Source of the DNA: Vitreoscilla sp.
GTDB lineage: Bacteria > Pseudomonadota > Gammaproteobacteria > Burkholderiales > Burkholderiaceae_C
Assembly (NCBI GenBank): GCA_018780145.1
Contig: JADMKA010000103.1
Span: forward strand, 1-64,000
Reading direction: 5' to 3'
DNA: 64,000 nucleotides
Part shown: piece by piece, positions 20,097-31,378 of the stretch
How the letters are laid out: each line of letters starts with the position of its first letter
How positions within the stretch are numbered: position 1 is the stretch's first letter
Notes under the pieces: generated by a model
The model's input: the letters and a program-made list of their open reading frames with translations, nothing else
Databases searched by the model: none
Told to the model about the DNA's origin: nothing
Made by a program: the position numbers and the translations under genes

Positions 20097-21956
20097 ATGA
20101 CCCGAACGATGCTTTTGTCGCTGGGCCTGTTGCTCGGCATGGCACCCGCCCTCGCCCAGCAGGTCGAGCGCATCGAGCCGCCGTTCTGGTGGGTGGGTAT
20201 GAAGCACCGGCCGCTACAGCTGATGGTGCACGGCGAACGCATCGGCGAGCTGCGCGCACGGGTGAGGGGCCCGGGGGTGACGCTGCGGCGCAGCGTGGCG
20301 GCGCCGAACCCGAACTACCTGTTCCTGGACCTCGACATCGCCGCCCGCGCGAAGCCCGGCACGATCACGATCGACTTCCTGCGCGGCCACCAGACCGTGC
20401 TGAGTCACCGCTACGAGCTGCGCGCCCGTGCGCCGGGCTCGGCCCGGCGCCAGGGCTTCGGCCCTGCCGACGCGGTGGTCCTGATCGTGCCCGACCGCTT
20501 CGCCAACGGCGATGCCAGCAACGACAACCTGCCAGGCTACGGCGACCCGGCCGACCGCAACCAGCCTGGGGGCCGCCACGGCGGCGACCTGGCCGGCATG
20601 GCGGCGCACCTGGACTACATCGCCGGGATGGGCTTCACGCAGATCTGGCCGACACCGCTGATCGAGAACCGGCAACCGGCCTACTCGTACCACGGCTACG
20701 CCGCCACCGACCTCTACCGCATCGACCCGCGGTTCGGCAGCAACGAGGACTACCGCCGTTTCGTCGAACTAGCCCGTGCCCGCGGCATTGGTGTGATCCA
20801 GGATCTCGTGCCCAACCACATCGGCTCGGGCCATTGGTGGATGGCCGACCTGCCGGCCCCGGACTGGCTGAACCAGCATCCGGTCTACACCGAGACCAAC
20901 CACCGGCTCACCACCAGCATCGACCCGCATGCCGCGAAGGAAGACGCCCGCCGGGCCACCGATGGCTGGTTCGTGCCGACGATGCCGGACCTGAACCAAC
21001 GCAACCCGCAACTCGCCACCTACCTGACCCAGAACGCGATCTGGTGGATCGAGTACGCCGGCCTGTCCGGCCTGCGGGTGGATACCTACCCGTACTCGGA
21101 CAAGGCCTTCCTGGCCCGCTGGTCCGCGGCCATCCTGGCCGAGTACCCCAGGCTCAACCTGGTCGGCGAGACCATGACCCAGCAGCCGGCCCTGGTGGCC
21201 TACTGGCAGCGCGGCCAGCGCAACCGCGATGGCCATGTCTCGCACATGCCCAGCATGATGGATTTTCCCTTGTACGGCGCGATGCACCAGGCCCTGCGCG
21301 AGCCCGAGGGCCGGGGCTTCAGCGAGGGCTTCGGCCGCCTGTACGAGGCGCTGGCCGTGGACATGCTTTACGCCGCACCGAACGACCTGATGCTTTTCGA
21401 AGGCAACCACGACACCGCACGCATCTTCTCGCTGCTCGGCGAGGACCCGGCACTGAACCGCATGGCGCTGACCCTGGTGGCCACGCTGCCGCGTGTGCCA
21501 CAGGTCTTCTACGGCAGCGAGATCCAGATGACCAGCCCCACCGAGCGCGACGACGGCAGGGTGCGCGCCGACTTCCCCGGCGGTTGGCCCGGCGATGCGG
21601 TGAACGCCTTCACCGGACAGGGCCTCACCGAAGCCCAGCGCGACGCGCAGCAGCACCTGCGCCGGCTGCTCAACTTCCGCAAGACCAACGCCGCCCTGCA
21701 ACGCGGCAGGCTGACCCAGTTCGCACCCGACCGCGGCACCTTCACCTACTTCCGGCACGACGCGGCCAGCGGTGCGCAGGTGATGGTGGTGCTCAACAAG
21801 AGTTCGGCCGAGGTCCGTCTGGATACCCGCCGCTTTGCCGAACGCTTGCCGGCCAGCGCCCGAGGCATCAACATCGTCACGGGCGCCGGTGTCGACCTGT
21901 CGCGCGAATTCCTGGCCCCGCCCCGCTCCAGCACGGTGATCGACATCGGGCGCTGA
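20097..21956 (+). CDS. Secreted cyclomaltodextrinase / neopullulanase (GH13, SusA-like)
   Basis: The protein has 619 residues with a signal peptide ending near residue 20 (APALAQ). Residues 25-110 form a cyclomaltodextrinase N-terminal beta domain (PPFWWVGM start). The barrel follows, with D329 (GLRVD), E358 (VGETM) and D439 (GNHD) all present, then a Cyc-maltodextrinase C-terminal domain. The architecture matches Flavobacterium cyclomaltodextrinase and Bacteroides SusA, which hydrolyse cyclodextrins, pullulan and starch oligosaccharides in the periplasm. It lies 450 bases downstream of the amylase on the same strand, separated by repeat copy A. The pair is probably one transcription unit controlled at O2. 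Confidence 0.9.
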   Translation: MTRTMLLSLGLLLGMAPALAQQVERIEPPFWWVGMKHRPLQLMVHGERIGELRARVRGPGVTLRRSVAAPNPNYLFLDLDIAARAKPGTITIDFLRGHQTVLSHRYELRARAPGSARRQGFGPADAVVLIVPDRFANGDASNDNLPGYGDPADRNQPGGRHGGDLAGMAAHLDYIAGMGFTQIWPTPLIENRQPAYSYHGYAATDLYRIDPRFGSNEDYRRFVELARARGIGVIQDLVPNHIGSGHWWMADLPAPDWLNQHPVYTETNHRLTTSIDPHAAKEDARRATDGWFVPTMPDLNQRNPQLATYLTQNAIWWIEYAGLSGLRVDTYPYSDKAFLARWSAAILAEYPRLNLVGETMTQQPALVAYWQRGQRNRDGHVSHMPSMMDFPLYGAMHQALREPEGRGFSEGFGRLYEALAVDMLYAAPNDLMLFEGNHDTARIFSLLGEDPALNRMALTLVATLPRVPQVFYGSEIQMTSPTERDDGRVRADFPGGWPGDAVNAFTGQGLTEAQRDAQQHLRRLLNFRKTNAALQRGRLTQFAPDRGTFTYFRHDAASGAQVMVVLNKSSAEVRLDTRRFAERLPASARGINIVTGAGVDLSREFLAPPRSSTVIDIGR

Positions 21957-21978
21957 GCGGGGGCCTCAGCCTGCCCGA

Positions 21979-22203
21979 TCAGTGACGGGCGCGGCGTCGC
22001 ACCTCGGGCACCGAGAACTCGCGGCCGATCGAGGTGCGGGCGTAGAGGTAGTTGATGCGAGCACGGGCGCTCAGGGTGTCGAGGTTGACCCGGCCGGTGG
22101 CGTCGCAGGCAAAAGCCAGCGCGCGGCCCGTGTCGAACAGCGACTGGAACCGCAGCTCGTAGTGGCGGCGGTCCGCGGCGCTCATCATTGAAAAGCTGTC
22201 CAT
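21979..22203 (-). CDS. Small conserved protein of unknown function
   Basis: The protein has 74 residues, read from MDSFSMMSAADRRHY. I recognise the pattern YELRFQSLFD...GRALAF.CD..GRV as a small protein recurrent in Burkholderiales, but no function is known to me. It is soluble, with no signal peptide or metal motif. It converges with the cyclomaltodextrinase gene (22 bases between stops) and stands upstream of nothing obvious. An in-frame upstream ATG would add 12 residues but has no support. It is not a sugar gene and may be a remnant of the neighbourhood that existed before the glucan block was assembled. Confidence 0.65.
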   Translation of the reverse strand: MDSFSMMSAADRRHYELRFQSLFDTGRALAFACDATGRVNLDTLSARARINYLYARTSIGREFSVPEVRRRARH

Positions 22204-22337
22204 GATCGTGTCTCCCAAATGCCGGAGGGCGCGGTGCACCCCTGGGCCCCATCAGACGCCGATCACCCGGTCCTGCGCATCCCCAGGTCGCGGGGAGTCC
22301 CCCCCCCAGCCTGCGGAATTTGGCACGGCCGGACCCA

Positions 22338-23099
22338 CTATCGCGTGGCCTTGATGGCCTCCAGCATCAGGTCCAGCGCCCGGGGCAGGTCGGCCAGGCT
22401 GTCCAGCACATAGCGCGCCCGGGTACCTGGATCGTCGAGCCCCACCCGCACAGTCAGCCAGTGGGGCAGTGCCGTGTCGAAGACCGGCTCGTCGTTGACA
22501 TCGTCGCCGAAGAAAACCGCCGTCGATGCCCCGCACTCGGCCACCAGCGCCGCGAGGGCCTGCCCCTTGTCCGGTGCGCCGGCGGCCACGATGTTGGTGA
22601 CCATCTTGCCGCCGAACACCTCCAGGTGCTTCGGCAGGCCGGCCAGCGCCAGCGTGATCGCTGCCAATGCGGCCTCCCGGTCGGGTGCCAGCCGATAGTG
22701 CAGCGCGATCGACGCCCCCTTGTCCTCGACCCATACGCCGCTGTCGCGCAGCCGCCCGGCGTTCGCCTGCAGGCACTGGCGGGCCGGCTCGATCGCCGCA
22801 TGGACCCACGCCGCCCGGGCCGCGCCCTCGATCTCGGCACCATGGTTGCCCACCACGCGCCAGGGCTCGAACGGCAGGCGGCGGCGGGCATCGTCGACGG
22901 CCCGCCCGGTGATGACAGCGAGCGGCAGGCTCGCCGCCAGCCGCTGCAGACGCCTGGCCACCGGGGCCGGCACCCGCGCGTCGTCGGGCCTCGCCACGAT
23001 GGGTGCCAGCGTGCCGTCGAAGTCGAACGCCAGCAACGGCCGGTTTCGCACCGCGGCCACCAGGGCCTGCTCGCCATCGGGGCTGAAGAGCCTGTCCAC
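22338..23099 (-). CDS. otsB: Trehalose-6-phosphate phosphatase
   Basis: The protein has 253 residues of the HAD superfamily. Motif I is FDFDGTLAPI (nucleophile Asp near residue 26), motif II ITGR, and motif IV GDDVNDE. GNHGAEIEG and FGGKMVTNI are trehalose-phosphatase blocks. It removes phosphate from trehalose 6-phosphate to give trehalose. It starts with GTG one base after the otsA stop codon, so the two are translationally coupled. Substrates for the pathway (UDP-glucose and glucose 6-phosphate) connect to the glucokinases and phosphorylase of this block. Confidence 0.93.
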   Translation of the reverse strand: MDRLFSPDGEQALVAAVRNRPLLAFDFDGTLAPIVARPDDARVPAPVARRLQRLAASLPLAVITGRAVDDARRRLPFEPWRVVGNHGAEIEGAARAAWVHAAIEPARQCLQANAGRLRDSGVWVEDKGASIALHYRLAPDREAALAAITLALAGLPKHLEVFGGKMVTNIVAAGAPDKGQALAALVAECGASTAVFFGDDVNDEPVFDTALPHWLTVRVGLDDPGTRARYVLDSLADLPRALDLMLEAIKATR

Positions 23100-23100
23100 G

Positions 23101-25329
23101 TCAATCGCCGGTGTGCCGCTGGACCCGGGCGTCGATGCGGTCCCGCAAGCGCAGGCGCCCGGCGTCGGCCAGCATGCGGCCGGCCCAGCGGAACACGTTG
23201 TTCTCGCGCACGTTCATGCGCAGGCTGGCCATGCGTTCGCGCTGTTCGGCCGGCGGCATGGTGGCGGCCCGATGGAGCGCGTCGGCCGTCTCCTCGACGT
23301 GGTACGGGTTCACGATGAGGGCGTCCTTCAGCTCGCGCGCGGCGCCGGCGAACCGGCTGAGGATCAGGACCCCGCGCTCGTCGTCGCGGGCCGCGACGAA
23401 CTCCTTGCAGACCAGGTTCATCCCGTCGTGCAGGCTGGTCACCACGCAGATGTCGGCAGCGCGGAACAGCTCGTTGACGGCGTCGTGCTCGTGGTGTTCG
23501 GCCAGCAGGCGCACGGGCAGGTAGTTGCCCTGGCCGAACCGGCGGTTGATGCGCTCGCTGACCCGATGGATGCGCTCCTGGAAGTCGCGGTACTCGTCCA
23601 GCGCGCTGCGCGTGGGTGCCGCCACCTGGACGAAGACGAAGCGCCCGATCCACTCCGGGCGCTTCTCGAGCAGGCGCTCGACGGCATGCAGGCGCTCCAG
23701 GATGCCCTTGGTGTAGTCGAAGCGATCGACGCCCACGGCCAGGCAGGTCAGCGGGCTGAGGCCCAGGCGCACGAACACCCGGCGTCGGCAGTCCTCCGCC
23801 GACGGGCCGGGCAGCGGCGCTTCTGGCCAGGCGATCGAGATGGGGTAGCTTTCGATCAGCGTCTCCTTGTGCTGGTAGGAGATCGTCGAATGCTCGTGCT
23901 CGATGCGCGCTTCGAGATAGCGATCGACAGTCTCGATGAAGTTCTTGCAGTGAAAGCGCGTGTGGAAGCCGAGGATCGTGCTGCCCAGCATGCCCTGCAG
24001 GATCTCGCGCTGCCAGGGGCAGATGCCGAACGACTCGGGGTTCGGCCAGGGGATGTGCCAGAAGGTCAGGATGGTGGCGCGCGGCAGGCGCTCGCGGATC
24101 ATCGCGGGCAGCAGGGCAAAGTGGTAGTCCTGCACCAGCACCACCGGGTCGTCGCTGCGCGCCTCCTGCGCCACGGCGTCGGCGAAGCGTTCGTTCACGG
24201 CACGGTAGGTTTCCCAGTCGGACTCGCGGAACACCGGGCGCACGTGCGCCACGTGGCAAAGCGGCCACAAACCCTCGTTGGCGAAACCGAGGTAGTAGCC
24301 CTGCTCCTCCTCGGCGCTGAGCCAGATGCGGCGCAAGGTGTAGTCGGGCGCCTGCGGCGGCACCGCCACGCGGTCGTGGCTGTCCACCACCTCCCGGTCG
24401 GCGCTGCCGCTGCCATGCGCGATCCAGGTGCCGGAGCAGGTCCGCATGACCGGCTCCACCGCGGTCACCAGCCCGCTGGCCGGGCGCTTGACCAGGATGC
24501 GGCCGTCGTCTCCACGCTCATGGATGTAGGGCTCGCGGTTGGAGACGACGATCACCTGGTCACCGCGCAGCTGGGTCTGCAGCAGGGAACGCAGCCGCTC
24601 GGGGTTCCACTGCGCGACCAGATCCAGGCCGCGCCGGTACTCGTCCTCCAGATCGCGCAGGCGGGCCCGCACTTCACTGGCGAAGGGCTGCAGCTCGGGC
24701 GGCGGCAGCAGCGGCCGCAGCAGGCCCTCGCCGCGGATGATGGCCTGCATGCCCTTGACCCAGCCCCGCCAGCTGAGCTGCGCCACGACGACGGTGATGA
24801 GGGCGATCGACAGGCCCAGGCCGACCATGAAGATGATCAGGTAACGCCGCGTGTCCTGGCTGCGCCTGTCGATGAAGCTCAGGTCGTGCAGCAGGACCAG
24901 GCTGTTGGCCTGCCCACCCTCGGTGCTCAAGGCATGGACACCGACATGCACGGCGCCGGCATCCAGCGGCAGCCTGGGGTCGGGCAGCCGGGCGAGCTGG
25001 CGGGCCTGCGCGCAGTCGAGCCGGCGCGGGAACGCGGTGGTCTGCCGCAGCATGGTGTCATCGGGCGCGCACAACGCGATGGCCAGCAGGCGCTCGTCCT
25101 GGACAGCATGCTCGATCAGCTGCTGCAGGCGCCAGGACTTGCCGTCGTTCTCGGCATCGGCGATGGCGTCGGACAGGGTGCTGGCCACCAGCGCATCCCG
25201 GGTGTTCACGTCGCGCGCGAACCAGCGCAGGGTCAACTGGTCCATCAGCGGCAGCGCGATCAGCGCGGCCGCCACCAGGGTCAGCAGCAGCGGGATCAGG
25301 AATCGCAGTTGGAGCCGCAGGGTCTTCAT
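23101..25329 (-). CDS. otsA: Trehalose-6-phosphate synthase with N-terminal membrane sensor-like extension
   Basis: The protein has 742 residues, about 270 longer than E. coli OtsA (474). The extra N-terminus has a membrane helix at 10-29, a 130-residue presumably periplasmic segment, a second helix at 163-186 and a HAMP-like juxtamembrane stretch, the layout of a sensor protein. The GT20 domain starts near 257 (VIVVSNREP) with HDYHF-type VQDYHF, FWHIPWPNPE, VDRFDYTKGI and LHDGMNLVCKEF. The glycine loop reads PASGL instead of the usual GGL, so the donor pocket may differ slightly. It makes trehalose 6-phosphate from UDP-glucose and glucose 6-phosphate, here anchored to the inner membrane. It heads the otsA-otsB operon and is divergent from the GH15 gene. 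Confidence 0.9.
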   Translation of the reverse strand: MKTLRLQLRFLIPLLLTLVAAALIALPLMDQLTLRWFARDVNTRDALVASTLSDAIADAENDGKSWRLQQLIEHAVQDERLLAIALCAPDDTMLRQTTAFPRRLDCAQARQLARLPDPRLPLDAGAVHVGVHALSTEGGQANSLVLLHDLSFIDRRSQDTRRYLIIFMVGLGLSIALITVVVAQLSWRGWVKGMQAIIRGEGLLRPLLPPPELQPFASEVRARLRDLEDEYRRGLDLVAQWNPERLRSLLQTQLRGDQVIVVSNREPYIHERGDDGRILVKRPASGLVTAVEPVMRTCSGTWIAHGSGSADREVVDSHDRVAVPPQAPDYTLRRIWLSAEEEQGYYLGFANEGLWPLCHVAHVRPVFRESDWETYRAVNERFADAVAQEARSDDPVVLVQDYHFALLPAMIRERLPRATILTFWHIPWPNPESFGICPWQREILQGMLGSTILGFHTRFHCKNFIETVDRYLEARIEHEHSTISYQHKETLIESYPISIAWPEAPLPGPSAEDCRRRVFVRLGLSPLTCLAVGVDRFDYTKGILERLHAVERLLEKRPEWIGRFVFVQVAAPTRSALDEYRDFQERIHRVSERINRRFGQGNYLPVRLLAEHHEHDAVNELFRAADICVVTSLHDGMNLVCKEFVAARDDERGVLILSRFAGAARELKDALIVNPYHVEETADALHRAATMPPAEQRERMASLRMNVRENNVFRWAGRMLADAGRLRLRDRIDARVQRHTGD

Positions 25330-25376
25330 CGTCGCAGCATTCGCGTCCGGAGCGCCGCGGCCCTATATTGGCGCGC

Positions 25377-27182
25377 ATGGACGACCCCCACGCCCGAACG
25401 AGCTCCCTCGATCTGGCCTTGATCGGCAACTGCGCTGTCAGCGCCTTGGTCGACCGCGGCGGCGACGTGGTCTGGGCCTGCATGCCCCGGTTCGACAGCG
25501 ACCCGGTCTTTCACGCCCTGCTCGGCACCCCGCCTGGCGACCCCGCTGCCGGGCGCCTGGTCGTCGAGCTGGAACAGGCGGTGCGCACCGAGCAAAGCTA
25601 CGACCCGGGCACGGCCATCCTGCGCACGCGCATCCACGACGCCGCCGGCCAGGGCATCGAGCTGACCGATTTCGCGCCACGCTTCTTTCGCCATGGCCGC
25701 ATGTTCCGCCCGACGCAGCTGGTGCGGCGTGTCAGACCGTTACAAGGCCACCCGCGGGTCAGGGTCATGGTGCAGCCCCGTGGCCACTGGGGCACCTGCG
25801 TTCCCGAGCTCACCCGCGGCAGCAATCATCTGCGTTATGTCCTGCCGGGCATGACGCTGCGCCTGAACACCAGCGCGCCGCCCGACTACGTGGCCTGCGG
25901 CACATGGTTCTCGCTGCACGGGCCGTTCAGCCTGCTGCTCGGGCCCGACGAGACACTGGGCGGCGGCATCGACGAGACGGCACGTGACTTCGAGGAACAG
26001 ACGGCGCTGCACTGGCGCCACTGGACACGCCGCCTGGCGTTGCCGCTGGAGTGGCAAGACGCGGTGATCCGCGCCGCCATCACCCTCAAGCTGTGCCAGT
26101 ACGAGGAGACCGGTGCGATCGTGGCGGCGATGACCACCAGCATCCCCGAGGCCCCCGGCAGCGGCCGCAACTGGGACTACCGCTACTGCTGGCTGCGCGA
26201 CGCCTTCTTCGTCGTGCGGGCGCTGAACAGCCTGGCCGAAGTCGGCACCATGGAGGACTACCTTCGCTGGTTGCACGATGTGGTGCGGGGCTCGAACGGC
26301 CATGTGCAGCCGCTGTATGGCATCGGCCTGGAACGCACCGTGACCGAACGCATTGAAACATCCCTGCCAGGCTACCGCGGCATGGGCCCGGTGCGGGTGG
26401 GCAACCAGGCCTTCGAGCATTTCCAGCACGATGTCTACGGCAACATCGTGCTCGGCGCGGCCCAGGCCTTCCACGACCACCGCCTGTTCCGCCGCGCCGA
26501 CGCGGGGGACTTCAAACGCCTGGAGGCCATGGGCGAACAGGCCTGGCGCCTGCACGACCAACCCGACGCCGGCATGTGGGAGCTGCGCACCCGGGCCCGT
26601 GTCCACACCTCGTCGGCCCTGATGTGCTGGGCCGCCTGCGATCGCCTGGCCCGCATTGCCGCGGTGCTGAGTCAACCCGATCGACAAGCACTCTGGCACG
26701 GCCGCGCCACGCACATCCGCGAACGCATCCTGGGCGCCGCCTGGAGCGATGAACGGCAGGCTTTCGTCGAGAGTTTCGGTGGCCGCGATCTGGACGCCAG
26801 CGTGCTGCTGATGGCCGAGGTCGGTTTCCTGCCGGCCAGCGACCCGCGCTTCGTGCGCACCGTCGAGGCGCTGGAACGCACGCTCTGCGACGGGCCGTTC
26901 ATGCGCCGCTATGAGGCCGAGGACGATTTCGGCCGGCCCGAGACGGCCTTCAACGTCTGTGCCTTCTGGCGTGTCGATGCGTTGGCGCGCATCGGCCGGC
27001 GCGACGAGGCGCGCGAGGCCTTCGAGGCCCTGTTGGCGCACCGCAACCATGTCGGCCTGCTGTCGGAGGACCTGTCCCCGACCACCGGCGAGTTGTGGGG
27101 CAACTTCCCGCAGACCTATTCGATGGTGGGCATCGTCAACGGCGCGATGCAGTTGTCCGCGCCGTGGTCCGACGCCGTCTAG
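25377..27182 (+). CDS. GH15 glucoamylase-like enzyme
   Basis: The protein has 601 residues. It has the bacterial GH15 pattern: an N-terminal beta-sandwich opening with IGNCAVSALVD, the barrel motif RNWDYRYCWLRDAFF, and a C-terminal catalytic segment LSEDLSPTTGELWGNFPQTYSM carrying the general-base Glu. There is no signal peptide, so it is cytoplasmic. GH15 enzymes release glucose from maltodextrins (glucoamylase, EC 3.2.1.3) or cleave trehalose; its position divergent to otsA/otsB keeps trehalase activity open. The ATG at 25377 is 7 bases after a -10-like TATATT (25364-25369), which would give a leaderless transcript. A TTG at 25368 would add three residues. Confidence 0.85.
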   Translation: MDDPHARTSSLDLALIGNCAVSALVDRGGDVVWACMPRFDSDPVFHALLGTPPGDPAAGRLVVELEQAVRTEQSYDPGTAILRTRIHDAAGQGIELTDFAPRFFRHGRMFRPTQLVRRVRPLQGHPRVRVMVQPRGHWGTCVPELTRGSNHLRYVLPGMTLRLNTSAPPDYVACGTWFSLHGPFSLLLGPDETLGGGIDETARDFEEQTALHWRHWTRRLALPLEWQDAVIRAAITLKLCQYEETGAIVAAMTTSIPEAPGSGRNWDYRYCWLRDAFFVVRALNSLAEVGTMEDYLRWLHDVVRGSNGHVQPLYGIGLERTVTERIETSLPGYRGMGPVRVGNQAFEHFQHDVYGNIVLGAAQAFHDHRLFRRADAGDFKRLEAMGEQAWRLHDQPDAGMWELRTRARVHTSSALMCWAACDRLARIAAVLSQPDRQALWHGRATHIRERILGAAWSDERQAFVESFGGRDLDASVLLMAEVGFLPASDPRFVRTVEALERTLCDGPFMRRYEAEDDFGRPETAFNVCAFWRVDALARIGRRDEAREAFEALLAHRNHVGLLSEDLSPTTGELWGNFPQTYSMVGIVNGAMQLSAPWSDAV

Positions 27183-27261
27183 GGCCTGTGAACCCTCCAG
27201 CGCGCGATCAGGCCCTACCGGCCGTCACCGGTGTGGTCGATGCCGAATTCCCGCAAACGGT

Positions 27262-28779
27262 TCAGCACGGCAGCGGCAGCAGCTCGAAGGGCCCGCGGCC
27301 GCTGGCGGCGGTGATGACGCCCAGCACGCGGGCCGGCTCCGTCCCGACCATGTCCCAGCTGAAGCGCCAGCCCCAGTTGCCGCCCAGGATGCCGGGGATG
27401 TTCATGCGGTGGCTGCTGGGCAGGCCCAGCACGTCCTGCAGCGGAAACACCGCGATGTGGGCGACCGAGTTGCAGCAGGCGCGGATCATCGCCCAGTGCA
27501 CGTCGTGCTCGCCGCAGGCCAGGTAGCTGCCGGCGTAGGCGCGTTCGCGCGGGCTGGCGTGGTCCCACCAGCCGCGCACGGTGTCGTTGTCGTGCGTGCC
27601 GGTGTAGGCCACGCAGTTGGGCGCCCACATGTGCGGCAGGAACTCGTGGCTGCCGTCACCGCCAAAGCCGAACTGCAGGATCTTCATGCCGGGAAAGCCG
27701 CAACCATCGCGCAGCGCATGCACGTCGGGTGTGATGAAGCCCAGGTCCTCGGCGACGATGGGCAATTGGCCCAACGCCTTCTCGATGGCGTCGAACAGCG
27801 GCTTGCCGGGGCCGGCGAGCCAACGGCCCTGCTTGGCATCCGGGCTGGACGCCGGGATCTCGTAGTAGCCGGCGAAGCCGCGGAAGTGGTCGATGCGGAA
27901 CACGTTGGCGCTGGCCAGCGCGCGTTTCACCCGCGCCGTCCACCAGGCATAACCTTCGTCGGCCATGCGGTCCCAGCGGTACAGCGGGTTGCCCCAGCGC
28001 TGGCCCAGCGGCCCCAGGTCGTCCGGCGGCACGCCGGCCACGACGGTGGTCTGGAAGTTCTCGTCCAGCAGGTACAGGTCGGGGCGCGACCAGCAGTCGG
28101 CGCTGTCGTGGGCGACGAAGATCGGCAGGTCGCCCATCAGCGACACGCCCTGCGCGTTGGCGTAGGCCTTGAGCGCTGCGCACTGGGTGTCGAAGCACCA
28201 CTGCACGAACTTCCAGAAACCGACCTCGCCCGCGTGCTCTCTGCGCGCGGCCGCCAAGGCCGCCGGCTCGCGGCGTGCCAGCGGGGCGGGCCACTCCCAC
28301 CAGGGCTGGCCGTTCAGCGGCGAGCGGATGGCCATGAACAGGGCGTAGTCATCCAGCCAACCGGCCTGCTCCGTGCACCACGCCGCATGCGCCGCGCGGT
28401 CGGCCGGGGTGGCTCGTTCGGCGAAGCCGGCGGCGGCGGCGCGCAGCTGGGCCTCGCGCCAGGGCAGCACGCGACCGTAGTCCACGTGGTGGGCGTCGAA
28501 GCCGCCTTCGGGCAGCACCGGGCGGGTGAGCCAGCCGCGCTCGACCAGCGGCTCCAGGGCCACCATCCATGGGCTGCCGGCGAAGGCGCTGACCCCCTGG
28601 TACGGCGAATCGCCCGGGCCGATCGGCGTGCTCGGCAACCACTGCCACAGGCCCTGGCCGGCCGAAGCCAGCCAGTCGACGAATCGGAAGGCCTCGGGTC
28701 CGAAGTCGCCCATGCCATGCGGGCCGGGCAGTGAGGTGATGTGCAGCAGCACGCCCGCCGTGCGTTGGTTCAGATCCAT
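27262..28779 (-). CDS. malQ: 4-alpha-glucanotransferase (amylomaltase)
   Basis: The protein has 505 residues, the short Thermus/plant D-enzyme-like form. GH77 features include HITSLPG, SPYQGVSAFAGSP, GDLPIFVAHDSAD, FRIDHFRGF (nucleophile Asp), VAEDLGFITPD (acid/base Glu) and THDNDTVRGWW. It disproportionates maltodextrins in the cytoplasm, releasing glucose and longer chains for GlgP. It is the last gene of glgP-glgB-glgX-malQ, 25 bases after glgX. It converges with the GH15 gene, leaving 79 bases without a convincing terminator. Confidence 0.95.
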   Translation of the reverse strand: MDLNQRTAGVLLHITSLPGPHGMGDFGPEAFRFVDWLASAGQGLWQWLPSTPIGPGDSPYQGVSAFAGSPWMVALEPLVERGWLTRPVLPEGGFDAHHVDYGRVLPWREAQLRAAAAGFAERATPADRAAHAAWCTEQAGWLDDYALFMAIRSPLNGQPWWEWPAPLARREPAALAAARREHAGEVGFWKFVQWCFDTQCAALKAYANAQGVSLMGDLPIFVAHDSADCWSRPDLYLLDENFQTTVVAGVPPDDLGPLGQRWGNPLYRWDRMADEGYAWWTARVKRALASANVFRIDHFRGFAGYYEIPASSPDAKQGRWLAGPGKPLFDAIEKALGQLPIVAEDLGFITPDVHALRDGCGFPGMKILQFGFGGDGSHEFLPHMWAPNCVAYTGTHDNDTVRGWWDHASPRERAYAGSYLACGEHDVHWAMIRACCNSVAHIAVFPLQDVLGLPSSHRMNIPGILGGNWGWRFSWDMVGTEPARVLGVITAASGRGPFELLPLPC

Positions 28780-28804
28780 GTGGCTTCTCTCTCTTGTCGA
28801 AGGG

Positions 28805-30886
<2,082 letters not shown>

Positions 30887-30953
30887 GAGGTTTCAGGGCG
30901 CTCTCATCTTGGTTGCACAAGCGCGCCCGGCGAGACGCTGAACGACTGCATGG

Positions 30954-31300
30954 GTTGGAGCGCGATCAGGCCGCCGGGGTACTCTGCTCCGCGAATGTCC
31001 CCCGCCGCCAGCCTGCGGCTGCCGGCTCCTCCTAATATTTCGCTGCGCAGAGCACCCCACCGTCCTGATCGGGCACGGCCGGAGTTCTGCAACGCGGGGG
31101 AAGACTGGTGGACTGCCGAGGATGTCGGGTGACCGGCGCAGCGAAATATTAGGAGGAGGCGATGGCCGAAGGCCAGCGCCGGGGGACGGCGCCCGGACTC
31201 AAACAGTCCTGAGGACTGTTTGTGCCTGGCGACGCCCCGGGCCTCCGTGCCCGGGGATGAGCGGAGCCGGTCACCCGGCAGCCTCGACACGCGCCAACTC
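30954..31300 (-). repeat. Interspersed structured repeat, copy C (expanded unit 1)
   Basis: This is the reverse complement of the family at 19709 and 38779, lying in the 492-base glgB-glgX gap and therefore in the same orientation relative to transcription. Unit 2 spans 30976-31058, with GGGGTACTCTGC pairing with GCAGAGCACCCC. Unit 1 spans 31127-31275, with GGGTGACCGGC pairing with GCCGGTCACCC. Where the other copies have ATTC between GGGGGAC and GCGGAG, this one has 73 bases (31188-31260) that fold into two perfect hairpins (31201-31221 and 31235-31256). The remaining parts of the gap hold the hairpin at 31311 and otherwise nothing recognisable. Confidence 0.85.
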
Positions 31301-31310
31301 GTTAACAGAT

Positions 31311-31330
31311 CGACCCTTCGCAAAGGGTCG
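31311..31330 (-). terminator. Perfect hairpin downstream of glgB
   Basis: CGACCCTT, loop CGCA, AAGGGTCG: an 8-bp perfect stem about 50 bases past the glgB stop codon in the direction of transcription, just before repeat copy C. No U-run follows, so it looks more like an mRNA 3'-end stabiliser or attenuator than a full terminator. Confidence 0.4.
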
Positions 31331-31378
31331 AAGGCCGCCACTCCCATGCTTCGCAAGACGGGCGAGTCCGGTTTCATG

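Noticed and set aside
19762-20100. A 112-codon open frame in repeat copy A, with a near-identical N-terminus open in copy B at 38832
   Set aside because: Its conservation is explained by the repeat DNA; the copy B frame simply runs on into malF and copy C does not keep it.
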